Shown piece after piece: positions 1 through 15,200 of a stretch of DNA of 64,000 bases. How positions within the stretch are numbered: position 1 is the first letter of the stretch; the number at the start of each line of letters is the position of its first letter. The notes beneath the pieces were generated by a model. It did no database searches. It had not been told where the DNA came from and saw only the letters and a list, made by a program, of their open reading frames with translations. The DNA comes from Antedon bifida (Eukaryota > Echinodermata > Crinoidea > Comatulida > Antedonidae). The stretch lies in NCBI GenBank assembly GCA_963402885.1, contig OY727095.1, forward strand, positions 31,315,001-31,379,000. The letters run 5' to 3'. The translations under genes were made by a program, and so were the position numbers.

Positions 1-1543
1 AGATTATGTAAATATATTTTACAAATCAATTAAATTGATATTTTTTATAGAGAATGTGTTATTGATTAAATGATTATTAAGTGCAGATGCAGAATTTTAA
101 AGAGATAATGATGTAATTATCCATTCAACATTCAGTGCACTATTTAAGATTTAAGAAATGGAATGAACTTGTTACCGTTCATCCCTCTATAAGGAAGTTT
201 TAAAAGTATAATTTTAAATACATTTTACAATTTATATGAAGTTTTGTGTAGTTTACCTTGGATTTGACAAATTGTAATCCACATCACCCAAAACCTTTGA
301 ATTCAACATAAATAACGTTACTTTTGGCCAATTACAGATCATTATCAGGTGAGTAATAGCCCATTAACCTTCCAAAACTGTGTTTTTTAAAGGATTCTTT
401 CAAATGCTGATTGTTTTTTCTATATAAAGTGCTATCTCTGATAATACAGTGTAAACCCTTAATATAACAAAGGAGATAGAAGGCTTAATCCTGAGCTATG
501 TAATGGATTTATATTATATTGTTCTCAAGTCTTTCCAAACATGCTATATAATAAAAGTATATATACTTTTTAAATTCCTTTCCAAATAATGACCCAGTTA
601 GATGGAATTCATATGTTTACAATTTTAAAATAAAAGTTGTCTAACTATTTTGTAATTTTTATTTTATGTGTCAATTTTATAGCAAAGAACATCCTTTTAA
701 TGACAATTAAATTTCAAAAACGTTTGTTACTGCCATATTTTGATTTATTTTTAGTACAGTAAATAATTTTTTAAAATACATTGTGATTTTAAAGAAAAGG
801 ACATGAGAATGCAGATTCAAAAGCATTATTTCCAAGAGTGTTTTTTTCTTGCCAGCAGATATGGCCCCACTCAAACTACTACTAAAATAGAACAAAACTT
901 AAAAACGGTTTGAACCTAATTCATTCTGGTCTTGATAGCCAAATCCCATTTCCATGAAACAATTTCTCGCCGCAAATTTAAGTTTTAGTTTAACAATAAA
1001 AAAGGAATGTTTTAATTGTTTCAAACATCTAAAATTTCTAATAAATGTACAAACCAAGTGACAGTCATCCCAGTGTAGGCTAGGATGATATCTGATACCT
1101 ATGAAGAAGTAATTAAATTATAATTAGACAATAAGTTCCACTGGCCCTAATCCTTAATCCTGCATTGTAACCGTCTCTAGACACAGTGCGAGCATCCTAT
1201 ATAGCTCTTGAGTGTCTATAGCTAGGCTTGTAAATGAAGCAATGTGAATACCCATTAAGACCACCTTGTCACCTGTGAGTCTAGACTGGTGTCAGGCTAA
1301 AAGCTTCCAGGGACCCTATCTGGCTTCGTATTTGTTAATTCTAAACAAGTGTTGAGTATCTCTAGTTAATTGTATAGGCAGATTAGCTGCTTAATCAAGG
1401 TCTAGCAAGTTTGTTCTTGGTGAAAATCCATCATCATAAGACAGATGAAAACTTTAAAGTGTCTCTACCTTGTAAATTGCATAATTTCTTTAATACCTTC
1501 TATTTCTACTTTCTATTTTACTTTGCATATGTTTTGCATTGTT

Positions 1544-1704
1544 AGAGCTCTGACTACCCGATCAAACTTTATGTGACAAAAAAAATGTGATGTGCCCATA
1601 ATGGGCATTATGATGTCATATCACCATATTTGCGCATATCACTACCATATTTGGGCACATAACACCTTTTTCTCAAACTAGTTTGATAGTGTAGACAGAG
1701 CTTA
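1544..1704 (-). repeat. MITE-like element, copy A
   Basis: About 160 bp, reverse orientation. Ends match the family consensus AAGCTCTGTCTACACTATCA with some decay at the left. The centre has the inverted ATATGGTAGTGATATG units. Lies in a slit intron. Confidence 0.85.
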
Positions 1705-3049
1705 AGGGTCATTCAGGATGTGTTCACACCTACAGGGTTATGGTATCGTACATGGCATTAACTCCATAAATCAAGTGGTGGGGAAAAAAATCTATGGTAC
1801 TAGTAGTATTCACTGAGTTATTGTTTAAAAACCTTGAAATTCTTCAGTTTTGACTCAAACCTAAAAAATGATTGCGATTTACAAAAAAAGTTTCATGCAA
1901 AACAAATTGATTTACAGTAAATAAAGTAATTGAGATACAAAGGCAACAGGGTTCAGTTCAAAGTAACTGTCATTTCATTTTGTAAACATCTTTTAACAGT
2001 TCTTGAAAGCATAAATCTTATAGTTACCACATTAATAATATTTCCGTCAACACATTCCTCCACCTAGTATCATTCCTGATATTTTAAAAATCATAAAACT
2101 CTTGTTGACAAGTTGTTGAATAATTTAACGTAATCTAGAATATTTTCAAAGACATTAATGGGCTGAAATTGAGCGTTTATAGCTCAAACTTAGGGTGTTT
2201 ACCTCCTCAGGTTGTCAATGGATTTATCATCACTACATTTGTTATGAATGAAAATGGCCATTTGATCAAGTTAATTAGTATGACTCAATCATCTTGCTAT
2301 TGATCTGGTACATCAGACTGCTTTGAGCAGATTGCACTAAAATATAAGATCTGGAACAAAGCGTGAAGAATGCACAAACTCAAGTGTTTGCATTATTTAT
2401 TCAGACTGCCTAGACAATCTGGTCCGGGTATAATTGATCGGGAGATAAAACAACTGTTATTAGAACAATAACTCATTTTGTTTGAGATGCTTCTACAACT
2501 TTAATACTTCAACCATGTCTCCACATAATTATCTTGTCACACTAGTTTAATCTAGTTGTATTAATTCGTCTATCAATGCTAATTGTATACAGTTCTTATA
2601 GACGGATGAACTTTATGTATGTATTTTATTATCAATGTTTTGTCACACCACTACCATTAATGACAAACTTGATGCACATGAATTGATGTTATCATTTTTT
2701 ATTAACACAATTGTGATGCCTTTTGGAAAATAAAAAGATATTGATCATTTTCACCCTTATCATCTTTATTAATGTTTACAAAACAAATTATTATCATAAT
2801 CATCATCAACATCATGAGTATATTCATCCACCATTAGTTGATTTCGTTTAACTCATATGTTATTTAACGTGCATAAATTACGTAAAAATGTACAGTAAAT
2901 AATGGCCTACATTCCAATAAATAGTAATAGCATTGTTTCTAAATTATTAATTTAAAGCAATTGATATTTTATATTTTGTTTAACTTTTTGACTAAATAAA
3001 TGTTTATGAAATTGAAAAATGGGATTGAATAACTTACTGTTGATGTACT

Positions 3050-3098
3050 TTTCTTCATGAAATAGCGCTATATAAATGTCGCATTACATTACATTACT
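3050..3098 (+). repeat. possible LINE 3' tail remnant
   Basis: AATAGCGCTATATAAATGTC followed by short ATTAC repeats resembles the 3' ends of CR1/L2-type non-LTR retrotransposons. Only the tail is visible. Confidence 0.4.
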
Positions 3099-3171
3099 AA
3101 CAGTAGATCTTTGTTGGTTAATAGGTAGATAAGTAAGTTTAATATTAAAATGTTTTTTATTTTTTTTGCAG

Positions 3172-3243
3172 AGATCTTTCCGATAATGAGTTGGTTATCA
3201 TATCGAGGAAAATGTTCCGGGGCGCAAATGCTCTTCGCAACTT
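3172..3243 (+). CDS. slit: slit exon: D1 leucine-rich repeat
   Basis: A 72 bp exon reading [19 protein letters not shown]..., a standard 24-residue LRR with split Leu codons at both ends (phase 2). Acceptor TTTGCAG, donor GTAAGT. The following 671 bp intron shows no recognisable element. Confidence 0.95.
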
Positions 3244-6200
3244 GTAAGTAGATTAAATAAATTATCCATTATCATGATTGAATGACAGTAACAGCATTTC
3301 TTTGCACTTTAAATCTGTAAAAAATAGTTAATAATTTACCTTTTTTTTTGGTGTTAAAAGATTGAAAATTTATTTTAGTTACTGAATTACTAAAATGATG
3401 TCTAAATAATCGGGAGCAGTTCCATAGGGTAGCGGTACAGTGTGTTTTCCTCTCTTTGTGGCAGCTGAAATTAAATGATTTAATACTTTTTATATCGATT
3501 TTTGATGTTTAAAAAATCCTGGATTATTGCTCATGTAACCAGTCTTATAATCAAAGTCAACCAAATGGTTGAAATTAAGAGTTTTATAAATAGACAATTA
3601 TATAAAACATATATATATACATATTTAAATAGGAAAAACTATAACTACGAAACAATTTTAATAATAATTTTTAAAAGAGATGTATACATGATGTCTCTGT
3701 TGCTAGTGTTTCATAAGAGCTTGTGTTTATAAATATAATATCTTTATTAAATCTTAAACCCTGTGTTGAAATGCCAACTTATTAATCTTTACTCCGTCTT
3801 TCTTTTATGGCTTTTTTGAACTCTTTCATAAAGGTAGATTAATCTATCCAGATATACATTATTAATTTAGAATTTGATTTGGTTTATTAATATGAAATCT
3901 GCATTGTTTTCTAGGAAACTTGACCATAACAAGATTGTCTGTCTTATGGACGGTGCATTCCGACCACTCAGAATGATGGAAATGCTGTAAGTGATTTAGC
4001 ATAAATGATATGAAAATTATGAATGACATACCTTTTACTAAATTGATACCATATTTATATTAAGAAAGTCTATCTAATGATAGATCATTTATCTATATCA
4101 ACTAGAACCCCTCCATCAAGATACTCTCCCTATTCAGCGGACATCCCTATGACATTGTATTGGGTCCTGACGATGTCCCATTAATAGGGGTTCTACTGTA
4201 TTCCTGTTTTGAACATACCTTCACTGCGTCATAATCGTAGCAGCTGCCTCCTCTTAACATGCTTACTGGTATGCTCCTCTGGGGTAAGGTATCCAGCACC
4301 TGTCGTTAATGAAACATCATCTTTTAATTATCATTAGCTCACTTGCCCAACGCTTCATTATGCAAATATTTAACTCTGGTTCAGATGTTTATGCTGTACA
4401 GATGTTTTGATGTACACTAAAGAATATACTTAATTTAATTTGATATCTTGTCTATCGACTGCTAGGAGCAGTTGACCAAAAGATTTTCTGTTGGATGTAA
4501 AACCCCTAGTAGTCTAAGTACAATTTAATGTATAAAGGCTTGTACATAGGCTAGCCATAGTCCAGTGCCCTTTATGGCTCCGGTATGCAGCAGAATTATA
4601 CTGGAAAACGTGCAGGAAAACAAAAAATAGAAAGCAGTAGAGGCATAGAACTTAATTTCCTACTGTAGGTGGGATGGCAATTTTGGATTCTCACCATCTT
4701 AAAATATTGCTCTTAACAAGGCACATATAAGAAATCCTATAACCAGCACTGTTGCATAATCTTCGCAAGCATTTAAATTTCATGTTAACTATACATCATG
4801 ATGCTGGATGAAGATGTTTTGTAGTGTTTGCAAACAGTTGACATGTTTGACTTTGTATGATTGTAGAGTCTAGCTGTGTTTATGTAAAGGTGCATTATAA
4901 TATCGTCCTTAATTGGATGTTTATAGCCAAGTGTTCACCACGATGTGTAGACTGTAATTGCTCTCCTCCTACCGCCATGTCCCCTGATGGAAGGTTATGA
5001 GAGATCAATTTGGGATCAGTGGGATAGCGAATATTAAGTGCTTTGTAAATGTCCAAGTATTGTCTTATAACATTAACCTAGTTCCAATTGATATGTGCTA
5101 AGCTTTACTAATCCATATTAGCTTTTGCAAAATAAAAACATCCTGAAATCACCAGGTTGAAAGGGCAAGTAGTAGTGTAATCTATTTAAGATAATTAGGC
5201 CAACTAACCTCACTTTTCCATTTTCGTGTGTTCTTTTTTGCAGTACACTTAATAGTAACAACCTGACAAGTATAAAAAGTACTACTTTTAGTCACATGAA
5301 TTTCCTGCAAACGTTGTAAGTATGCATTAAAAACATTTTAACAAGAATGTAGCTAGAGAAGTCTAGGAACTTTTTAGACTTTGTAGAAGATAGTGAAGGT
5401 GGCTGTCCCCTCCCACCCATGCTCAACAATCTAAATTTCTCCAATTACGTAGCATTTTCTGTAATCCTAGATAAACAAAAAATATAGCTACATAGTTGCC
5501 TTTCTTAGAAGAATTTTATACTATGATAAATGAAAATCCCTTTAATGAATCGGCTATCCAACTTTGCTTTGTTTTTAGGCGCTTATCGAACAACCGGCTA
5601 AACTGCGATTGTCATTTGGCGTGGTTTAGTGTTTGGTTAAAGCTTAACACTAAGCTGGCGCTCTTCACAAGATGTTCCGGACCTAAACCTCTCAGAGGCA
5701 GCAAGATAGAAGAACTACAAAGTCAGGACTTTGTGTGTACAGGTATGAAACTGCATTCTTTAAAAGTGAAAATGTTTTGTTTTGATAATTTGACTATTAA
5801 AATAGATTATGAAACATAATTTTTCCTTCCAGGTTACTTTGGGAACTTGCTCCATAAACAAATAATCTAATTATCAACATCACATCAGCACAAACATACT
5901 AAAATATAATTTTTTAAGGAACAAATTTGATATTTAAACTGACGTACTACCCCTTTCTTTCTCCAAGCGCCTTTCTTCCTCCAAGCGTGTGTTGATTTAT
6001 GTCCCAAATCCTAGGACCATTTAAACTATGACCTTAAATCTTCAGTTTACCTCGCTCCTAGAGTTGGAAGAGGTGACTTTTCATTACCTGATCGTTAATG
6101 CACTTTGTAGAGCCTCATGTCAAAGGTTATGTGTTCATTGTAACCATGCATTGTTATTTGATGATGTTTTCTACCTGGAATGCATGTATGAAAACACAAC

Positions 6201-9200
6201 CAATACGGTAATAAAATCTATCAAAGTTTTACCTTTATAGTATTTCATTCCTAGAAATTCCGTATGTGGGTGTATAGGATATATAATGTCCTGTGCTGAA
6301 AGTTCATGGAAACTTTTATGTGTCACATGTTTTTCGCTGTAAATTGTAAATTTTGACAATAAAGTAGACTTGTATCTTGTATTTTAATACTAGTGCAAGC
6401 TTATTGAATACCATTGCATCCAATCTCCGAATCTAAATAATTATAATAATTCAATAATTTGAAGATTATAACAGCTGGGTTTTTAAAAATTGTTTATCCT
6501 TGATTTGAGGATGTTACTGGCCTTATTTCTTATTAAAAGAAATTACATTGTATCTTCCCAATTCTCAACAGACTCTGTTTAACCATGGTTTGCAATTACC
6601 ACTTTAAATTTTACAAGTAAACATCAATGAAACAAATTATCAGTACGTGATGCAGAGATGTAATGCAACTAAAAAGTTACACTTTTATTGCGATTTACTA
6701 CATCGTATGCATAAACAGTAGTTAGCCCAGGTTAGGTAGGCTATCATAAACAAGTTGAGAGTTTTACCCATTGGAGATTGTGTTGAGGAGACAAATGCTG
6801 AAATATAGGTCTTTCACTCCTAACACTTGTTAATATTTAGGTCTAACGAGAGGCAACTTTATACATGTCGAATAGCAGCCAGACTCTTCTTAAATTCTGG
6901 CCATTACATGTATCGGATGTGCACATACCTTTTTATTAGTACAGTATATGTATTCATTTTTGTTTCAAATTCAATAAGATTAAATAGTAGTGGTCCTTAT
7001 ATAAGAACCAGTCCTTAATCTAGAGACCACTGACTTCTTCTTTACACTGATTTCTTGTCAGATTGTGTATTACTTTTCTATTGTTTAAACAATGAAGTTA
7101 TCCCTAACCAAATGACAATTTAATGCAAAATTGTCCAGTTTTGGGATAGCTGTTTGAAATGATAATTCAATTCACTTTGATTTTTAGATAAAATTGTCCC
7201 ATGCCTAGATTTAGTATAAGAAAGGTTACAGGACATCCATAGATTCACAACTACACTATTGTTTTATTTATAGTAATTAATAAATTCATTTTACTGAGTT
7301 TTGGGATTTCGTACAACTAGGAGTTTATAAGTCCCTTGTCAGATTTTACCAATAAAACAGTCCCTAACTAAAGACATTATTACAGTAAGTAAGTTTAAAA
7401 TGTAAGCCATGTTGGTCAGTCTTAAAACTTGCTGTCAGACCACTTGTCTTTGATTTAAGTTAAGTAGTTCACATGTATACATTCATCCAAGTAGTATCCC
7501 AGTTGGAACCCCGCCACTAATTATAACTCCCCTTTAGACATAAAGACCTTATCTTATAAATACATACAAACCATGTTGATTATACTTGAATGTATGGCAT
7601 AGCGATTGCATCAAATCCGCGTGTGTTGCAAGGTTCCAGCAATTCATTTAGGAATTCTCCTCTATTGAGTTTATAAATTCAGCTGTATATTCGACCATGA
7701 TTAATGTTTTAATGTGGCTATCTTGAATCGGTTATTACTAAGTATCCTCTCTAGATGTGAAGTCAATTCTCACTCTATGAAAAGAACTAGAATTGGCAAT
7801 CTCATCTTTTTTTTTTTGGCTACACGTGTTAGACATTTTAAACGTTTTTGAACTTGTAATGATAATCAAAATCAGATATTTAATGCGATTGCTCAATTGT
7901 AGGTCAACTTTATTTTTACAAGTCTATAAGAAAGATGTTTGTTGCATGATCATGGCATAAAGCTCTGTCTAAACTATCAAACTAGTTTGGCAAAAAGAGT
8001 GTGATAAGCCCTAACATGGTAGTGATATGCCCAGATATGGTAGTGATATGACATCATCATGTATATGGGCACATCACATTTTTTTTGTCACATAAAGTTT
8101 GATAGTGTACATATATAGAGCTTAAGGACACACAATTCTGTGATAACCAGTATTCATAAAAGTTATAGAATCATAAACATAAGCAATGGGTTGAATTGAC
8201 GCTTTATGCGCCAGATCCTGTCGAGGATAACAACGTACCTCTTCCTGTTGACTTTTAGATTAATTTTCAGAACTGTTTTAAGTATATCTATCACACTAAC
8301 TTAAAATATCCTGATCAAAGTAAGTCCATTTATACACACGTCTATATAAGGAGATAATCACTGATAAATCTCATGATAAACAATCCAAATATAGAGCTGT
8401 CATATCTTTAATAGTTTTCTTTTATAAAATCACATAAACTTGAATATGTCTTTGTTTCTAGCCAGCTGATTAATAACATCTTATTATAAAGTTTATAAGT
8501 GCTTTCACATTTAATATTTATTAGTTTTGGTTTCTATTAGTAAAAAAACTTTACCTAATAAGCATTGAATGTTACGTGTATGTTATTCAATAAACAAGAA
8601 ACCATTCATAAATGTAATAGTATAAATTTAATCTGATTATCTTCTATCTATATGATATATCCTCATAGGAATTAGTAGTTTTTGTGTTCATGATATTATA
8701 CTTTCCCAAGTCCTGACTCATGTTCTAAGATGTTTAAAAAGAGAGTTGATTTGAGTCATTATCCTGCGAGACAGTTGTCCTTCATCATCGATTCTCTTCA
8801 ACAATACGGAGATGATTTCCATGCAAAAACTTCATGATTCGTTCCTGATTTTAATGAGATGAATTGACGGCCTAGAGTGAAACAATGAAGAGCAATTAAA
8901 AGACACTGAAATAGAGGAATGTTACAAATATTAAATAAAACCTATTGCCACTTTCAACAGAATTGCTTTATATTAACCATTCAATCCATGCTTTAAAAAG
9001 TCTCTAAATGGTGTACAAATTATTTATTAATATACATACAATTTATTTTGCACTTTTTTTGAAATATACCTAATGACATATAATAATTATTCCAGTTCAT
9101 TGTCTCTGTTCCCTAGGAAATAGTTACAGTGAAGTTCATAAATATTCATAGAAAATGTCTGTCTGCGCTTGATGTACGAAAATGTGTGCAATTGCCTGTG

Positions 9201-12200
9201 TTATGCCCTTAAGACAAACCTGTAAAGTTTTTATATCCATGGTGATTTTGCATCATAACCAAAGTATTTCAACTCTGTCCTATATTTATCAAATACAACA
9301 TAGAAAGAAGTATTCGTTCTAAGATAGTAGGGAAAATATGACATCTTTTTTTACTTTCCGTCCCTTTTTCATTTCCCTTTAAATGTTATTGATTTTCTGT
9401 AAAACTAAGGTTTATATAATTTACTAGGGTCCTCGTTTAGGGCAGATCCAAGTAGTAGTTCTTGGGTTACGCACTGCCCCCCCCCCCCCCTCTTTTACAG
9501 CTAAAATGACATTATGAACTACCTTTTGATATCTATTTACAGACTATATATATTATTATGTTCTCGCTCTCCTGTTTAAAAAAAAAATCCGCCTCAGAGA
9601 GTTTATTTTTTAAGCCCTATTATAGTCATTATTTCACAGTTTCTATTTCTATCTACAAGCAATACAAAAACATTCAGTATGTAGGTCCCTGGATTTCGAT
9701 TCCCAAATCCCCCCTTTCCCTAAACTAGCCATGAACCTGACAAACAACTGTAGAAAATGATTTGGGATTTTTCCAAGTCATTCATGGCAAAGACTTGCGA
9801 TTTTACAGTGCGGTTAAATTATTATTCTTAGCCATTTCCTTCTGTTTTATTCAAATCAGTTTTAACATATTTGACCAATCATAATGCTGTACTCAAATAT
9901 AATAATACCACTGCAAAATTATTCTGTATTCTTAGCCATTTCCTTCTGTTTTATTCAAATCAGCTTTAACATATTCAACCAATTCTAATGCTGTAACACC
10001 ACTGCATAAATTAGGTCTGATTTAAACATGATCTAAGTATAGTCTCAGGTCAACTAAGGACTATGGTGCCATTAGTATAAATTAAATTATTAAATTTTAC
10101 ATTTGTGACACGTGAGAACAAATTTAAGATAATAATCAAACACCTGAAATAAATAGCTGTACATTTGTAGCAATTATAAATCACCTGGTAGCATTAAGTA
10201 CACCACTGAACTCTTATTAAGTCAATTTCATAAAATGAATAGGCCATCTTTAAAGGCCACGTTCCGCAGACGTCAACCTCTGTCGGGCAAATTTGATTAC
10301 AATTATATTTAAAGGGCCAGCTACTTTACAACAAAAATAAAAGTTTAAATGTCTCTCAACAAAAGACATGTGTCTTGTAATTCCATCTATCACGGAAAAT
10401 TAAATGTTGTTTTATAGATAAAAGAGTTGCAATTGGAAACTAACTTAATTTTGTGCGAAAGAGCACTTTGCCAACTCAGACATCAAGTCTGATTTTAGAT
10501 TTATTGAGAACGTTTATTAGTTGTTAAATTTTATTTTTGTTAATTAAAAAGAGGTTATAAAGTCAAACATTTGTGATTCATACATTTAAACAGTTGGTCT
10601 TTATTTTACATGATTAAAATTTTTTAAGATAAAATTTGTCGATTGGAAAGTCACCAAAAGTCTTGGTAAAGCATTCTCCTGTTAACATTAAGTAAGATTG
10701 AAGCTTTAGTTATTTGTTTTAACATCATTGCAGCTTTAGTTTGTTGACAAAATTGAAAAGTACTTCAATTTGTATTAACTGTCTATTCCTGATGTTTTCT
10801 TCATAGCTTTCTATTTTTGTATAAACATTTTAAACATTTACTGAATTTCTTTAGAATGGAAATTTAGTCGCGTGACAGTCGTTCCCATTTCTTCTTGTAA
10901 ACTCTAACGCATGCCTGTCGTCCAGCTGAGCGACACAACAACGATAAACTATGTTTATTTTTCTCGTTCAGTTGGTTTGTATTGGCTAGAAAACAATCGT
11001 TGAAAAGTTAGACCGGACCTTCTTTTGTGTTTAGTGCAGCATAAATAAAGATTTCAATTTGTGAATTTTGTATGAAATTTGCAAGAGTTAAGATAACAAG
11101 TTAGGTATAATATACTTGGTAATTGTATACCCTTAAAATCAAATCATGTGATCTAGCAATTCTTTAGACTAAACACAGTTGGAAGAATTGTGTCCCTTTG
11201 TCAATACAACTATACACTTTAAAACAATTATGAACTTTATAGAATGAATGCATGTTTTAAATTTAATAAGATAATGTGTATTTGAACACTATTCAAAAGA
11301 TATAGTTGTTGAATTGAAATTGTCACAAAAAATTATCATGAATGCTAATGCTTTATAACCATAAGTCTTTACCAAGTGATGAATAGTGTTCTTTAAATGT
11401 TTATATAGTTAAATAAGGGATGCAAAGTTATCTTTGGTTTGATCCACTATGTCAGTTGCAGGAAATGTCATCATTTGACTAAAATGACCAATTGCTTGGA
11501 TTAACTTTTGATACTTCATATTTTACGTATATAAATATAAGTATTATTAACTTATTGACTAAAAGGTAATCTGGAGTTTAATTTTTTCCCCGGACCCTGT
11601 CATGAATAATACGTCTGTATTATTTCCATCTAGTACAGATTAATAAAGTTCTTTTTTTACTCAAGTTTGGATGTAGTTTCTGGTTTCCGCAGGAAGCGGG
11701 CTAATGAAATTGTACTTATCCCTTGTACTTGTTCCTTTTGAAAGCACTTAGAAACTTTGCTCTGCATTAGTTAAAGTGTACTAAAAAATTCAGGAAATTC
11801 TCAAAATTACCATCATCCAAATGAACAAATAGTGTTATCAGTCATCAACTATAACTTTCTTTAGGGCTTCTACTATTTTATTTTTATTTTAACAGTACAT
11901 TTATTTTTATTTCACTTTTTTAAAAATTCAAATTATTTTTATTTGAACATTATTTGATTTGTCTTTACCTGATGGTAGGCTGGACAAGAAACTTGTAAAT
12001 GTTGTAAATAAAGTTTAATTGATGAAGATTTAAAATTCAATAGGATTGTTATATCTTTTAGTTTTGCGTTTCCTATAGGCATTTAATATAAATCCACTTG
12101 TCAACTGAAATTGAAATGTACACTCAAGTTAAACATGCTTAATTAACTTTGTTTAATTAAGCATAATAAGTGGGGTAGTAGTTCAATGTGAACCATATGT

Positions 12201-15200
12201 AATGAGGCATGACTTCATTAATTAAAACTATCATATGATGTCATCATGGAATAATGCATAGCATCAATGACGTACATTAACAATTGGTTGACAATTTTTA
12301 ATAATCTTCAGAAAAAATAGTTTTGTGTAGCTTTTTGCTTATTTTATTTGCATCTCAATCTCTCTAGGATTCAGTGACTGATTTTTTTTTTCTTTATAAA
12401 TGTAGTATATTTTATCGAAAGAAAAACACACAAATAATCCAAATATACAGCAAGTCAATGACTACCTTATGTATTAGAGAAGACGGTTAAGAAGAAGATT
12501 TTAAAAATATTAATATTAAATAAATTAGTTCAGTTCAGTAAAGGCTAAAATATATTACAGAATGCACAAATAGTGTGATTAAAATGAGTGATGTATCCTT
12601 GTGTTCAAATAGAGAGTACCGGAACAAAACATTTTGCGGTTATAAAAATCGAGGACCTATTTCTTTACCATGAAGGCCACTTGACTCTGAATAGAGATTT
12701 GCGATATAATACTTGGTGGTTAACATATTGCAAGTGGAAATTATAGATAGACAACAATCTTCAATAAACCTACACAAATATTTACAGTTAATTGATATCC
12801 GCGTACATGATCATATCTATAAATGACATTTTGTCTGTTTGTCAGTCATTCTTGTCAAATTCATTAGTAGGCCTACTAATTACCATTTATTAATGTACTA
12901 TTCTGACTTCTAATCCATAGTTATGTTACATTACATTTATTGATCCCCAAGGATAAGCCCACCCTTCCTCTTCCTCTCACCCACAATCCCGCCTCCCTAG
13001 ACATTACTGAATTTCAATGAGGATGACAGGGTGATATTGTATTCATGTTTTTCATTAACATTGCAGTATGATAAGATAACAAAATGAATGTTTTTGTTAA
13101 ATTTCAATTTGTCTAATTCATATCACCTGTTTTTTCAAGGTTGAGGAAGTATTTTATTATACTAAAAACGATAAATTTAGATTCCGTGTTAACTGCCATG
13201 CAAGTAGCCGACTCCGCAGATTTTATTATCTTTAATTAATGTTGATAGTTAATATATGACAAAATGTTACAATGATCTTTATATCCTTCCCATAGAGATA
13301 GAATATGTGATGTCTAAGGATAGTAATTCAACTATATTTAATCTATACCAAATGTATTAAAATTAATATAGTTGTATTCATGTTATATGCTAGGAATTTG
13401 TCTGGTTAAAGAGGCCGAGTGATGACATCATGAGGGGGGAGGCAAGGTTGTATAGTGTAGTTTGTTTAGCGTTGTTTGTGGTGGGTTAATACTCTTTTGA
13501 CCTCCCGCTAGAAAGGAAATTAGCTAATATATTATACATGGTTCACCCTAAAAATGGTGTAACTTAATTAACATGGTTAGAAATGTAACGTTAAGTAATT
13601 GTGATGTTTTTAGACCAAATATTGAAGTTTTCCCCACTTTGCCAAAGTGTGTGTTCGTAAACGCACGTTGAAATTGTTGGTAGATTATTGAAAGGAAGTT
13701 ACAGAATGATTTTACAATAACTGCCAAAACAGACTCATAGCAATATCAATATATATATGAATACCAAGGTCTTCTTTTGAAAAAGAATTTGGAAAAAATA
13801 AATAAAAAAACAACATAGATGTAAAACAGAAATATTTATTAAGATTAAGAGCAAAACTTCTCAGTATTAGCAAATTCTGTGGTATCGTGTTATATTTTTA
13901 CTATTTCAAATGCCTTGTTTGTTTTCTTTTTTTTTAGTTTCATTCAACATTTATTTAGATTAGATATTCTGAAAATATAATTAAGATAATTAATTGTTTG
14001 TAATTCAATTAGTTGTTTTAATACTTGACTAATGAACAAGGTTCTAATTAATATTTTGCACTGTGTTTGTAGAACAAGTTATATTCGTAGAAACATTGAT
14101 TAGATACTAGACTCATGGGAGTGTTATTTCCCTATTAGTTTGCTTCGCACGGTGAGATGAATTTGTCGCTTTGAAATCTGGCTTTGATTAGAACAGTACC
14201 AACCAATGTATGGATTCCATTAAAAAGATAATACTGATTATGAAGATGGGAGATGAACCAAGAAATTTAACCTGGTACTCAATCCTGTTTTTACTACGGC
14301 ACATATGTTGTGTTTCAGCCAATAATTTTGAATATTATTTGGCATGATATTTGAATCTTGGGCCTTTCCAGGCAATTTCCTTTCTAGGTTCTGTATAATA
14401 TTCTTTTACTTTCTCACATTATGCCCAGTAAAGTTAATTGCCTTGCTAATCTTTTCGGGGATATTAGCAAGGAGAGATACTATTGTCATACAATTTTCTC
14501 AGTGAGGTAGGTATTTTCTCACTGATATGGGTGTTCAATTGTAGTTGGCGGTATCTAGATATTACTCCCAAGCTTATTATTTAATACAAATATTATATTG
14601 CAATATTTATAGAAATCTACCCACAAGGGAGAAATCGCAAATTCAATTTATTCGCAGCCAATTGGTTGAGGCGTCATAGTACCTAGAAGAGTTTACACCT
14701 GCAAAAACTTCAGTAAGATGTTCCGAAAGAAACTGTAGCAGTTCTCATTTGTAAATTTATAATATACTTTAATGGGCTACATATCTAAGGATTGGTTTCA
14801 GTAAAACAAAGTTAACACCAAATAAAGAGTATGGTATATTATTAGTTTGGTTTTACTTTTATTCAATAAAATAGAATTAAACAATTTGTAATGAACGGAT
14901 TAGTATAGAATAATTTTAATGGAGCGTCTCTGTCAATTCTGGTCTAGTAGAAGCTATTTGTTTAACTGAGTCATTGGCCTAAGTTTAAACATGCCATCAT
15001 CTCATAAGATGGATAATTTCTTAAAGATGTTGCAGAGAAAAATGATGACTTGCTAGAACCTAATTTGATTTTTATGCTAAGTTATTTGACTATACTACAA
15101 TAGTATTCAAGGAATATTGTTCCTGGGACAAATTTACAACAGAAGTCTTCCTTTTCTACTCATTAGTCATAATGTAGCTCATTCATAAAACTTTTATATA

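Larger units (their letters stand above)
1..3171 (+). other. Slit intron (left part, runs off window)
   Basis: AT-rich intron sequence ending in a T-rich tract and TTTTTGCAG acceptor. It holds MITE-like copy A (1544-1704) and a short sequence resembling a LINE 3' tail (about 3050-3098). I see no coding exon; the minus-strand open frame at 707-895 lacks splice context and any family resemblance. Confidence 0.7.
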
